This document shows, one piece after another, positions 1 to 8,373 of a stretch of DNA of 64,000 bases (position 1 is the stretch's first letter; each line of letters starts with the position of its first letter). The translations under genes were made by a program, and so were the position numbers. The DNA comes from Fidelibacterota bacterium (lineage in GTDB: Bacteria > Fidelibacterota > Marinisomatia > SCGC-AAA003-L08 > JACNLC01): the NCBI GenBank assembly GCA_018657495.1, contig JABHXA010000011.1, positions 1 through 64,000 on the forward strand, written 5' to 3'. The notes under the pieces are model-generated. The model ran no database searches, was not told where the DNA came from, and saw only the letters and a list, made by a program, of their open reading frames with translations.

Positions 1-894
1 TATACATGTTTCCAAACGAGGGTCATCTTGATTTTCAGGCCGGTGGATTGACTGTTCATAATGAGCATGACAATTGGTGCAGATGACATCCAGCTTTGCT
101 ACTGAAACCCGACTATTGGGATCCTGGGGTGATAATATTTTATGTCGTGCATGACAGTCGCTGCAGATAGGGGCACTTAAATTGCCATTCAAAACCTCAC
201 TGTAATGACCGCTCTGATTATAAAGTTCTACCTGAGATTTATGGCAGTCGCTGCAATATTCTGTGATGTGGAGCTTCCACTGATTTTCAGTATAGTCATT
301 TTTTTCCAATTTATTGTGAGGAGAATGACAGGAAACACAGGTTATTTCAGAAGATTCAGAGTTTTCATCCCAATGAGCAGAGTGAAGAAAATCATCCAAA
401 ATATCTTGATGGCATATTCCGCAAACCTGTCTTGGTTGCCCTTTCCATGTCACTTCATGGGTTCCATGGCAATCTGAGCAGGTAGGAATGGATGTGTATC
501 CCTTATCCCTTAATGGCTGGAAAAATCCATCGATAAATTCTGCAGTAGCATCTTCATGACAATTACTGCAATCAGGTAGAATGAGTCCTTCATTGTGAGG
601 GAAGTCTTCAACTCCTTCTAAATCGGTATGACAGTCGATACACTCGAAATCTTCGTGTGGGGTATCAATAAGATGATCGCTTGTAATGTATAGCGAGTAT
701 TCTATGCCATACATTACAGTTGATAAAGACTCATCATCATGACAATCTTCACAGGTCTCGTTATCCTGTGGGAGGATCACCGAAGAGAACATTACAATTA
801 TAAAAAAGAAATTAAGAAAATGTGAAAGCAGACTAAGTCTTTTATTTAGATTAGCAGGAGTAGTGCTACAATAAATTGTTGATAATTTATTCAT
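1..894 (-). CDS. Multiheme c-type cytochrome, cut by the left window edge
   Basis: The open frame runs from ATG at 894 off the left edge (298 codons seen, no stop). An N-terminal hydrophobic stretch (about residues 24-40) looks like a signal peptide, placing the protein in the periplasm or outside. Nine CXXCH heme-binding motifs follow in one frame (CEDCH, CIDCH, CSNCH, CSDCH, CGICH, CVSCH, CSDCH, CSDCH, CTNCH), and the last two visible codons (Cys-Ile) may begin a tenth. Extra His residues such as PHNEG, GTHEV and SPHN can supply distal heme ligands. It resembles the cytochrome c3-like multiheme electron carriers in general; no specific family is claimed. It lies downstream of the 27-heme gene but behind a terminator at 1042-1074, so it is probably a separate transcript. 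Confidence 0.9.
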   Translation of the reverse strand, partial: MNKLSTIYCSTTPANLNKRLSLLSHFLNFFFIIVMFSSVILPQDNETCEDCHDDESLSTVMYGIEYSLYITSDHLIDTPHEDFECIDCHTDLEGVEDFPHNEGLILPDCSNCHEDATAEFIDGFFQPLRDKGYTSIPTCSDCHGTHEVTWKGQPRQVCGICHQDILDDFLHSAHWDENSESSEITCVSCHSPHNKLEKNDYTENQWKLHITEYCSDCHKSQVELYNQSGHYSEVLNGNLSAPICSDCHARHKILSPQDPNSRVSVAKLDVICTNCHAHYEQSIHRPENQDDPRLETCI

Positions 895-1041
895 TATTTT
901 TATATAGTTATTTTAGTTTTCATGTTTTTTTTAAATAAAGTGAAATACACTGCTTCAAATTTATTATAAGAGGATGCGGCTTCGCTATAATTAAATTATA
1001 TAATTAATATCTTTTTATCGTGAATATATCCGATTGTAAAT

Positions 1042-1074
1042 AAAAATGCCCTGGAATTACTCGAGGGCATTTTT
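1042..1074 (-). terminator. Rho-independent terminator after the 27-heme cytochrome gene
   Basis: A perfect 11-bp inverted repeat (AAAAATGCCCT at 1042-1052 and AGGGCATTTTT at 1064-1074) surrounds an 11-nt loop. On the minus strand it ends in a T-rich tract and lies 29 nt beyond the stop of the 27-heme gene. It would close the porin-cytochrome operon. The rest of 895-1102 is AT-rich and presumably holds the promoter of the edge cytochrome; no promoter motif is convincing. Confidence 0.85.
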
Positions 1075-1102
1075 ATAAAGTCATAAGGGTCTTTATTATT
1101 GT

Positions 1103-3565
1103 TTATAAATCGGGCACTCCATTGATATGTTTTGTAAAATCAAGGATATTTCCATCACTGTCTACCACATTTGGATGACAGGCACTGTAACTGCATGTAA
1201 TTGCATCAAAATTGATTCCAAAGTGCCCTGTAGGGGGAAGTCCATGACATGACTCGCAGTTTGTTCCGCTCGTTGTATCATTCCATATCATCGCAGTATT
1301 ATTTCCAATTATGAAATCATCCTGGTATGCTCCCTGATTGATTGACTCTGCTTTACCAAATGAGAAAGCTCCATGACAATATACATTTGAGCAAGTTCCA
1401 GTAGATGGATCATAACTTGGTGTACCGATATCATTATCATAATTAAGTGAAAAAACTACCTCTGCAATATTATCTGAACCAAGATGTCCATCGTCCATGA
1501 ATCCATCTGGAACGATATGACATTGACTACAACTTATTTCCGTGATTGTAGTAAGCATATGCGCTTCATGAGCGCCAACAGACATAAGAGAAGGATCATC
1601 TTCATTCATAATGCTGAGAGGTGGATAGAATTTATCTTCTGAAGAGAAACGGTCGCCATGACAATTCCCACAGTATCCAACATTATTTTCCTGCAAGTGA
1701 CAGTTATTACATGTTAATTCAACAATGCCGCCATCAAGTTCCTGCCCATGACAATTTTGACAATAGGAGAAATTCCAACCATTATCCCAGAGGAATTTCC
1801 CATGATATTCATCTGCAGTTGGATCAAAACTTTGGCTGTAATTATGACTATGAATTGGAGACTCTGGATCATGACAATCAATACATGATTCATTTGATAA
1901 ACCTCCGCTCAGATCATCACCATGACATAATTGACAGTCAGGGGTAACCGTTTCCCATTGACCATTAATTCCATGAAACTCAGACTGATTACTATAATCC
2001 ATTATGCCAGGGAGGTGAGGAATGACAGGACTACCGTCTAAATTGTGACATAAAGTACAGCTCTCATCGACCAATCCCCCATTAAGATCAGTACCATGGC
2101 AGTTCATACAGAAGGAGGCTGTGTTATTCCAATCACCAGAGACAGTATGATCAGTCAAATCAAAACCATTGGGGTGTCCCGTGAAATTATCCTCGTGACA
2201 TGAATTGCAGCTTACACCAGTTATACCACCATCCAGATTGTCGCCATGGCAAGTCTGACATTCTGGAATTGTTGTATACCAGTCACCAGTATTGCTATGA
2301 AAATTTGAATCACCATAAACCATGAACCCGTCTGGATGACTAATATCACCATCAGATGCATGACAGATATCACATGAATAACTTACAAAACCACCATCGA
2401 GATCCTGACCATGACAACCCTGGCACTGACTTGCTACATCAGTCCAATCACCATAATCATTATGGTCTTCAAAGATAAAATTTGAATCATGGCTGGTAAA
2501 CCCATCAGCATGACAATCGTGACAATTGAGTCCTACAATACCACCATCCAGATTTTCTCCGTGACATGATTTGCAGGTATTAACTGTGGGATCCCATTCA
2601 CCGGTATTGCTATGAAAATTTGGATCGCCATAAATGGCAAACCCATCCGGATGGCTTATCTCACCATCAGATGCATGACAATTAACACAAGAAATATCTA
2701 CAAATCCACCATCAAAATTTTCGCCATGACAGCCCTGGCACTGGCTGTTAACATCAACCCAATCGCCTATTTGATTGTGTATATCGATATTAAAATTCGG
2801 AGCATGACTGGTAAAACCATCGGTGTGACAGGTGATACATGACATATCAACTAAACCACCGTCAAGATTATCGCCATGGCAGCCCATGCACTGATCTACA
2901 GTTGATGTCCAATCTCCTGCAGAAGAATGAAACTGCAAATGAGGAAAGGTCAGGTAATGTTCCGGGTGTGGAGCAAAGGTTCCACCAATATGACAATCTG
3001 TACATGATACATTTACAAGTCCACCGTCCAGATCCACACCATGACAGTTTTGACAACGATCAATTAAAGCGTTCCAATTACCCTTATTTGAATGGAAAGA
3101 AGTGCTATCATAATTCATGAAATCAACTGCAGCGGTATGACCACTGGGTCCACCAGTGTGACATAAATAGCAGGATGTTTCAGATGTACCGCCATTTAAG
3201 TCCTCACCATGACATTGTTGACAATCGGTCCAATCGGGGTCATCAAAAAATGCATCACCGTGAAATTCATCAGTACCATAGGAAATATGCATCCAGTATT
3301 CAGGATGACCACTTTCACCACCTTCATGACATTGATAACAAGATATCTCACTGCTACCACCGGTATAATTATCCCCATGGCAAGTTTTACAGGATTCAAT
3401 CCCAATCGGTCCTTTAAGGGCAAATTCGCGACCGTGAAATTCATCACTGTCCACATCCATCCATTCGCCAGGATGAGTATTTGGCTTTACAGATTCAGTA
3501 CAATGGTTAAATAAAAATGGAACCAGGAATATTAAACTTAAAATAAATAACGTTTTTACTTTCAT
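1103..3565 (-). CDS. Giant 27-heme repeat cytochrome, probable surface lipoprotein
   Basis: This 820-residue protein has 25 CXXCH motifs and two CX4CH motifs (Cys725 and Cys791), so up to 27 covalent hemes, roughly one per 30 residues. A signal peptide ends in FNHC22, a loose lipobox. Residues 59-623 form eleven tandem units of about 51 residues. Each has CXXCHGxxLDGG, eight to ten residues, a second CXXCH, then conserved His (SHP or GHP, and FHS before a GDW/GEW motif) that could give bis-His ligation. Units 5-6 and 7-8 are closest to each other, suggesting a four-heme duplication. The C-terminal part (725-791) has the CxxxxCH...CXXCHG architecture known from Geobacter surface cytochromes. 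Its ATG overlaps the stop of the 11-heme gene by 4 nt. A role as extracellular electron conduit is inferred. Confidence 0.93.
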   Translation of the reverse strand: MKVKTLFILSLIFLVPFLFNHCTESVKPNTHPGEWMDVDSDEFHGREFALKGPIGIESCKTCHGDNYTGGSSEISCYQCHEGGESGHPEYWMHISYGTDEFHGDAFFDDPDWTDCQQCHGEDLNGGTSETSCYLCHTGGPSGHTAAVDFMNYDSTSFHSNKGNWNALIDRCQNCHGVDLDGGLVNVSCTDCHIGGTFAPHPEHYLTFPHLQFHSSAGDWTSTVDQCMGCHGDNLDGGLVDMSCITCHTDGFTSHAPNFNIDIHNQIGDWVDVNSQCQGCHGENFDGGFVDISCVNCHASDGEISHPDGFAIYGDPNFHSNTGEWDPTVNTCKSCHGENLDGGIVGLNCHDCHADGFTSHDSNFIFEDHNDYGDWTDVASQCQGCHGQDLDGGFVSYSCDICHASDGDISHPDGFMVYGDSNFHSNTGDWYTTIPECQTCHGDNLDGGITGVSCNSCHEDNFTGHPNGFDLTDHTVSGDWNNTASFCMNCHGTDLNGGLVDESCTLCHNLDGSPVIPHLPGIMDYSNQSEFHGINGQWETVTPDCQLCHGDDLSGGLSNESCIDCHDPESPIHSHNYSQSFDPTADEYHGKFLWDNGWNFSYCQNCHGQELDGGIVELTCNNCHLQENNVGYCGNCHGDRFSSEDKFYPPLSIMNEDDPSLMSVGAHEAHMLTTITEISCSQCHIVPDGFMDDGHLGSDNIAEVVFSLNYDNDIGTPSYDPSTGTCSNVYCHGAFSFGKAESINQGAYQDDFIIGNNTAMIWNDTTSGTNCESCHGLPPTGHFGINFDAITCSYSACHPNVVDSDGNILDFTKHINGVPDL

Positions 3566-4377
3566 TCATCACCTCCATGACATCTTTCACATGAATACGA
3601 TGAATGACAGACCTGGCATCTTTCCGGTTGATCTAAAGCTTCAGTGCCATGTTGTCCTGCACTATCAAATCCGGTCCATTGAACAGTATGATCCAATGGA
3701 AGTATCATATTCTGTTGGTGACATTTCCGGCAATCGTTTTCAATATGGTGACATGTTGAGCATTCTAACACTTCAACGCGGGCTTCAAGCCCATGAGTGA
3801 ACATGTAATTTGGATCATGTGTTTTGGGTTCAAATTGAGATTGTGAATGACAGGATTCACAAAACTTTTCTGTATGGCATGTGGCGCAACGAGGATCTTC
3901 AGGCTCCTGAAGCGACATTCCATGAAATTCTTTCCAAGTTATATCATGATCTTGCGGTTTGTTCTCCTGATGACATGCAGAGCAATTCCAAGATTGCCAT
4001 TCCGGTCTTGGAGTCAATCCATCATCCTCAATAGTTTGGGTATGACAGCGACTACAATCGGAAAAAGACTGCAAGTGAAAAAGATGGGAAAAATCTGTAC
4101 CAGAGGTAGATCCAGAAACAGGATATGTGTCTGCATCATCAGGTGACTCGTGGCACATCTCACAATCTTCATCCACATCATGACAATCTCCACAAACTTC
4201 CATCAGTGGGAGCAGTGATCCCTGAAGGGAGGAGGACATCTCAACATCTGCATGACAGACGTTACATTCAAGCTCTTCATCTTCAATGTGATAATTATGA
4301 GGGAATATAATTGAATCCTGTCCGATGGCTGTAGCCAAAAACAAGAAAGTTATTAAGATAATAGGTTTAGAAATCAT
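3562..4377 (-). CDS. Periplasmic 11-heme c-type cytochrome
   Basis: I place the start at ATG 4377, where a clean signal peptide begins (MISKPIILITFLFLATAIGQ). An upstream in-frame ATG at 4404 would add nine acidic residues and spoil it. An AGGAGG-like sequence lies 12 nt before ATG 4377. The 271-residue protein has eleven CXXCH motifs (CNVCH, CGDCH, CEMCH, CSRCH, CSACH, CATCH, CESCH, CSTCH, CRKCH, CQVCH, CERCH) and no lipobox Cys, so it is probably soluble in the periplasm or lodged in the barrel. The start overlaps the barrel gene by 11 nt and the end overlaps the 27-heme gene by 4 nt, which implies tight translational coupling. By position it corresponds to MtrA of porin-cytochrome conduits; homology to MtrA is not claimed. 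Confidence 0.92.
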   Translation of the reverse strand: MISKPIILITFLFLATAIGQDSIIFPHNYHIEDEELECNVCHADVEMSSSLQGSLLPLMEVCGDCHDVDEDCEMCHESPDDADTYPVSGSTSGTDFSHLFHLQSFSDCSRCHTQTIEDDGLTPRPEWQSWNCSACHQENKPQDHDITWKEFHGMSLQEPEDPRCATCHTEKFCESCHSQSQFEPKTHDPNYMFTHGLEARVEVLECSTCHHIENDCRKCHQQNMILPLDHTVQWTGFDSAGQHGTEALDQPERCQVCHSSYSCERCHGGDE

Positions 4378-5563
4378 AAGATATAAACACTCCTCCTCTT
4401 CCATCTACAGTGTAATAAGAATTTTCGTAATATTGTCCAAATATTTTGAATTTTATATTTTGACTCACTTTTATCTCTGTCCAAACATATATCCCAAGTG
4501 CATCAGATAGTTCAGTGTCCCCATCCAATTCCAATGAGTTCATTGAGAGATTTCCTCCAACTCTCATTGATTCACCTGCAGAAAATGATCCTGAAACGGC
4601 ACCGCCAATTAATGATTTGTCATCGTACTTACCAGACATCATCATAATGCTATAAGTATTATATTGGAATGATGACTGAAAATACCAATGAGAATTTTCT
4701 GATAATCGATTAACCAGTTTTGTATTAATTGTAGAATTTGAATTCAATCTGGAGGATGTCCCAATATATATCGATAAAGTGGACCATTTTTTATCGGGTA
4801 TCCAGGGATATATATCGTCGATACTAAAAATCCGTTGTCGGAAACCAGCGAATATTTTGTGATTTCCTTTATACCGATTAATATGAATACGGTTGTAATA
4901 GGGAAGATTATGATTGAAATCCCATGATCCGTATGTGGTTATCCGTGTTTGCTTATTAAGTTTGTATTTATGGATGAGACCTGCTTTAAGATGATTATCA
5001 CCGTCAGATATTATACTCCAACCATGAATGGTGAAATCACCAAATGAGGTTTTTGTTTTTCCTGAAGCATATACAAGTTTTTGATCATCATTACTAGAAT
5101 CAAAAAACTCGGTTTTAAGTCCACCTCCAAAATTTATTGAAAATTTTGAAAGTGCTTTTGTTTGAATCTCTACACCATCAATTAACGAATGGTAATAAGG
5201 ATTCCAAACTGATTGGCGACCAATTTTCAACTGAAGTTCGGGCAATGTGAATTTGGTATAAAAAGCACGTACTCTAAAATTATCATCATTCCGATAATTC
5301 TTTGAGCCTATTTCTGTAATAGTATATAACTCAATATTATTTCTAATAGTAGTACTATATTCCACATCTGTCCTGAAATGGATAATTTCATCATTTCCCA
5401 TTTCATAATGATCAACCGTTGAATCATTAAAAAAATTGATTCTTGGTGAGACAATATACTGGGAAACGGACAGGTGGGATTCAACAGCTAGTAATGCTGA
5501 TGAGCTAATAATAATTAAAAAGTATAATGTGATCTTCGAAATCATTTTATGATTCAGATCCAT
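4367..5563 (-). CDS. Outer-membrane beta-barrel protein of the cytochrome operon
   Basis: ATG 5563 is chosen because AGGAGG (5571-5576) sits 7 nt upstream; an ATG at 5611 would lie inside the hairpin before the gene. The 398-residue protein has a signal peptide (hydrophobic stretch ending SSSALLA) followed by alternating polar/hydrophobic strands with many Tyr, Trp and Phe. It ends in the aromatic residue F (ISYDF), as outer-membrane barrels typically do. It has no CXXCH motif. It is shorter than MtrB-type porins (about 700 residues) and I cannot assign it to that family. Encoded directly ahead of and overlapping the 11-heme cytochrome, it is the best candidate for the sheath that lets electrons cross the outer membrane. 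That function is inferred from context. Confidence 0.8.
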   Translation of the reverse strand: MDLNHKMISKITLYFLIIISSSALLAVESHLSVSQYIVSPRINFFNDSTVDHYEMGNDEIIHFRTDVEYSTTIRNNIELYTITEIGSKNYRNDDNFRVRAFYTKFTLPELQLKIGRQSVWNPYYHSLIDGVEIQTKALSKFSINFGGGLKTEFFDSSNDDQKLVYASGKTKTSFGDFTIHGWSIISDGDNHLKAGLIHKYKLNKQTRITTYGSWDFNHNLPYYNRIHINRYKGNHKIFAGFRQRIFSIDDIYPWIPDKKWSTLSIYIGTSSRLNSNSTINTKLVNRLSENSHWYFQSSFQYNTYSIMMMSGKYDDKSLIGGAVSGSFSAGESMRVGGNLSMNSLELDGDTELSDALGIYVWTEIKVSQNIKFKIFGQYYENSYYTVDGRGGVFISYDF

Positions 5564-5574
5564 TGATTGTCCTC

Positions 5575-5608
5575 CTAAAAAAGAGTCCGCCTGGATGGAC
5601 GGACTCTT
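5575..5608 (-). terminator. Terminator-like hairpin abutting the ribosome-binding site of the barrel gene
   Basis: A perfect 9-bp stem (AAGAGTCCG at 5581-5589 with CGGACTCTT at 5600-5608) is followed on the minus strand by a run of T and, overlapping it, the AGGAGG of the barrel gene. It could end transcripts of the rhodanese gene upstream, or act as an attenuator or RBS-masking element for the porin-cytochrome operon. Confidence 0.65.
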
Positions 5609-5630
5609 CAAATGTTCATGGTTTTAAGCC

Positions 5631-5674
5631 CGAGTCAGTCTTGAAAGTAAATTTTTACTTTTTGTACTGACTCG
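5631..5674. repeat. Nested inverted repeat upstream of the porin-cytochrome operon
   Basis: CGAGTCAGT (5631-5639) pairs perfectly with ACTGACTCG (5666-5674). An inner pair, AAAGTAAA (5644-5651) and TTTACTTT (5654-5661), is nested inside. It lies in the 231-nt gap between the rhodanese gene and the barrel gene. It may be a cruciform operator, an RNA hairpin in the leader, or a second terminator. Confidence 0.6.
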
Positions 5675-5794
5675 TGAAATTGATTAAATAAGTTGTTAAT
5701 CAATCCATCGGTATCAAATTTAATACTATTTTGAGGAATGACCGAATAGATAAATAGAAATTATGAATCATTTATCCGCTTAAAATACTTTTAA

Positions 5795-6772
5795 CTAATT
5801 TTCGATTGTGTAGTCACCTGGAGCATTTTCACCTGGGATGCCATTCCCGCTAAAAGTGTCCCATTTATGGCTTGTCAACTGGGACCAAATCATTCCATTT
5901 GCTCCCTTTATCAAGCTTTGTGCTTCGTAACCCAATACTGTTAAATATGCTGTAATCATACCTGAAGTCTGACTTGTCCAACAGTAGTTAATTACTGGTA
6001 CATCCGGGTCCATATTATTGATTCCGCCATCCTCTAGGCTCAAAGTGCTAATTCTATAAGCACCTGATATATGACCATAATCATCCCAGGCTGTTTGAGG
6101 CCAATAATTGTTTACAAAAAAGCTGCTTGGATCGGCAAGCACATCTGTTGCATTTGCATAGGCATATCCATCGGTTAATAGAATATCCACCCTTTCAGCA
6201 AGCAAAGCGGCTGCACTACCTACTTCTTCAGTTGCTATTTGGGGATATGCATAGTCTACTGCCGGGGTTGGATCACCTGAAGTAACCCATCCATTTGGAT
6301 AACTTGTCGCTACATCTCCAACCGCCCCAGACCATGAATCAAAATCAGCATGCCAGGAGCTGGCACCAAATTTTAGACTTTTGGCATCTTCATAACCGCT
6401 CAACCTCAATGCAATTAATAACCTTGTTGCTCCGATGCCTTTGTAACAATGGACAACGATTATTTTCCCACCACTATTTGAGGCTACATCCAGGATAGTT
6501 GACGCATCCGCCCAAACCGCACCGGGGATATGACCAATATCATAATCTCCTTGAGAGCGGGTATCAATTATATAATAATCGTCAAATGAACTATTTACAG
6601 CGCTAGCGGTAATGATCCATCCATCAAGCATATCTGGAAGATCAAGATTATTTTCTACCAGATATTCTACTAGCGTTTCATCTGGTGTATTGGTAGTATT
6701 GTCACTATCACATCCAGTAAATATTAGAATTGATAATATAATGACTGGCATGACTAACTTATTTAACTTCAT
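5795..6772 (-). CDS. Double-rhodanese lipoprotein
   Basis: The 325-residue protein starts with a lipoprotein signal (LIFTGC, lipid-anchored Cys21). Two rhodanese domains follow. The first has the DTR/DxR-type and GHIPGA motifs and an active-site loop HCYKGIG with Cys109. The second has GHISGAYR and NYCWTSQ with Cys264. Both keep a candidate persulfide-forming Cys, unlike the rhodanese of the Psr operon at 10103-10732. Rhodaneses transfer sulfane sulfur to thiols or cyanide; the physiological acceptor here is unknown. It follows the TGA-interrupted cytochrome by 49 nt on the same strand and probably shares its transcript, suggesting sulfur chemistry at the membrane surface next to a heme carrier. 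Confidence 0.9.
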   Translation of the reverse strand: MKLNKLVMPVIILSILIFTGCDSDNTTNTPDETLVEYLVENNLDLPDMLDGWIITASAVNSSFDDYYIIDTRSQGDYDIGHIPGAVWADASTILDVASNSGGKIIVVHCYKGIGATRLLIALRLSGYEDAKSLKFGASSWHADFDSWSGAVGDVATSYPNGWVTSGDPTPAVDYAYPQIATEEVGSAAALLAERVDILLTDGYAYANATDVLADPSSFFVNNYWPQTAWDDYGHISGAYRISTLSLEDGGINNMDPDVPVINYCWTSQTSGMITAYLTVLGYEAQSLIKGANGMIWSQLTSHKWDTFSGNGIPGENAPGDYTIEN

Positions 6773-6821
6773 TTCATTTCTCCTGATTGAGTTTTATTTT
6801 ACGTGGTTCACATCTAAGGCC

Positions 6822-8360
6822 TTATGGAGTAACATGTCCATCTGCTGTGATGTGAGAATTAACTATGATTTCGTTTAAACTGGGATCTATAGATGTAGAA
6901 ACAGAGTCTACAAATGTGTCCCAAAGAAAATATTTATTTCCATTTCCGGGTAGATTCATACCGCCAGTGTGGCAGTTATCAAAACAATTTTGAGTTCCAG
7001 TAGTATCTGTTCTATCTGTCCAGAGACGAATATTATGGGGACTTGTATATTCCCATGTTTCAATGGAATTGAAATTTGGTAAATCACTGAGTCCAGAATT
7101 CCATGGTTCATAGGTATCCCTGACAACAGGTGAGTGACGAACCAATACCCATTTGCTATTGGAATGCAGTTCAAGACTTGGAGACCAGCCCCCAGGTGTT
7201 TCATAGGCAGGATTAAATGCAATTCTGAACTCGGGAAACTCACGATAATTCCCATTTCCAGTATTCACATTGCTTTCACCAATAACAGCCTGATAATTTT
7301 CTTTCCATTCACCAGCTGTATGACAACTATTGCAATTATTATATTTTTGTGAATGACAAACAAAACAGGATAAATCACGGTCATTTGAATTTCCAGGCCA
7401 GTGATTAACATGATAAATATTACTAGAAGATATATCTCCATGACATCCAAAATCTGAACAGGACGGAATACCGTTCACGGCATATCTTGAGAGAGGGGGA
7501 TTTGCTTCTTCTGTTCCATCACCATGAAAATTCTCTGTATGGCAGGTTAGACAATTTTGACCTTTTGTTAAGTGAACATCTGGAAGATTTCCAATCAATC
7601 CTTCACCATCATTATAGCCAAAGAAGTCAACTCCGATCCTGCTGCCGTGACATGCAACGCAATTATTTTTTATATCTGGAATCCTCTGGAACTTATGCCT
7701 ATTGATAAATCCACCATGAACAGAGTTTGGACGGCTGACATGACATTGGCCGCAGGTTGTATGGCAGCTGGCGCATTCATTGGAGAATTTTGCTTGAATA
7801 TCGGGGTGAATATCGAGAGATTCACTTCCGAATGCGCGCATTGCTACCTTATATTTTTCGCCCCATAATGATGTGTGCATACTGAATTGACTATTCGCAG
7901 AATGAACAGGATGACAAACTCCACATGTAGATTCAGGGTTTTCTGATGGATCATGTATTAGGTCAGTATGAGCGATTTCCATTGCGTTAGTTCGATGTTC
8001 CAAACTTTGAGATAGTGCTACAACTTCGTCTATTCCTCCGTGACATCCCGAACAGCCTACTGTAGCATGAATTGGGTCAATATCCTTATATCCGGTTTGA
8101 TTACCGGTGAGGCGAATATACACTTTTTGCCAGGGTTCCAACGGAACCACAGAACCGCCTCAGCCTCCACCACTTGCTGTAGGCTCTTCCACCTTTGCAA
8201 GCTGCTTTAAGACTAACTCATTTGTATGACAGTTTTCACAAGTAAATATAAGAGAGAGTGGTTTCTCATTTTGAACGGCGGGTATTTTTTCGCAATTATT
8301 ATATATTATTATTAGAAAAAAAATAAATAATGATTTGAGTAAATAATTTTTTAATTTCAT
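6822..8360 (-). CDS. 11-heme lipoprotein cytochrome with in-frame TGA, putative selenoprotein
   Basis: The frame from ATG 8360 to the TAA at 6822 is continuous except for one TGA (8162-8160, codon 67). The first 66 codons give a signal with Cys23 (IIIYNNC, weak lipobox) and one heme motif (CENCH). After the TGA follow ten more heme motifs: eight CXXCH, one CX4CH (CSDFGCH) and one CX3CH (CFDNCH). The TGA sits in a Gly-rich linker reading SGGG-[TGA]-GGS, ahead of a PLEPWQKVYI stretch. From memory, related multiheme cytochromes carry a GGCGG motif before an IEPY/IEPW-x-KV stretch, so the stop replaces a Cys; this was not searched. A hairpin meeting the bacterial SECIS rules starts 11 nt after the TGA. 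Alternatives are a nonsense mutation, a sequencing error, or re-initiation at GTG 8150, which lacks a signal peptide. It follows the MerR gene by 13 nt. Confidence 0.85.
8131..8162 (-). promoter_or_regulatory. UGA codon plus SECIS-like hairpin
   Basis: On the minus strand the UGA (8162-8160) is followed by 11 nt and then a perfect 6-bp stem, GGUUCC (8148-8143) with GGAACC (8139-8134), closed by the 3-nt loop GUU. The stem can extend outward with a U-C mismatch, G-U and U-G wobbles and a C-G pair (8152 with 8131). The loop begins with G and lies 17 nt after the UGA, within the 16-37 nt spacing used for bacterial SECIS prediction. Part of this could be chance. Confidence 0.55.
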
Positions 8361-8373
8361 TTAATGGATCCAA

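Noticed and set aside
1700-3420. CRISPR-like periodic repeats
   Set aside because: The period of about 150 nt is in frame, degenerate at third positions and encodes CXXCH units; it is protein repetition.
1621-3514. Several open frames on the plus strand and in other frames across the 27-heme gene
   Set aside because: They follow from repeated Cys/His/Gly/Asp codons of the minus-strand gene and lack ribosome sites or recognisable domains.
4367-5563. Assignment of the barrel as MtrB/PioB
   Set aside because: It is much too short, and I see no N-terminal CXXC motif; only position supports the analogy.
8160-8360. A separate 66-residue lipoprotein followed by an independent cytochrome starting at GTG 8150
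   Set aside because: The two frames are one and the same with a single TGA between them. The second part would have no signal peptide although c-type heme attachment needs export, and no ribosome site precedes GTG 8150.
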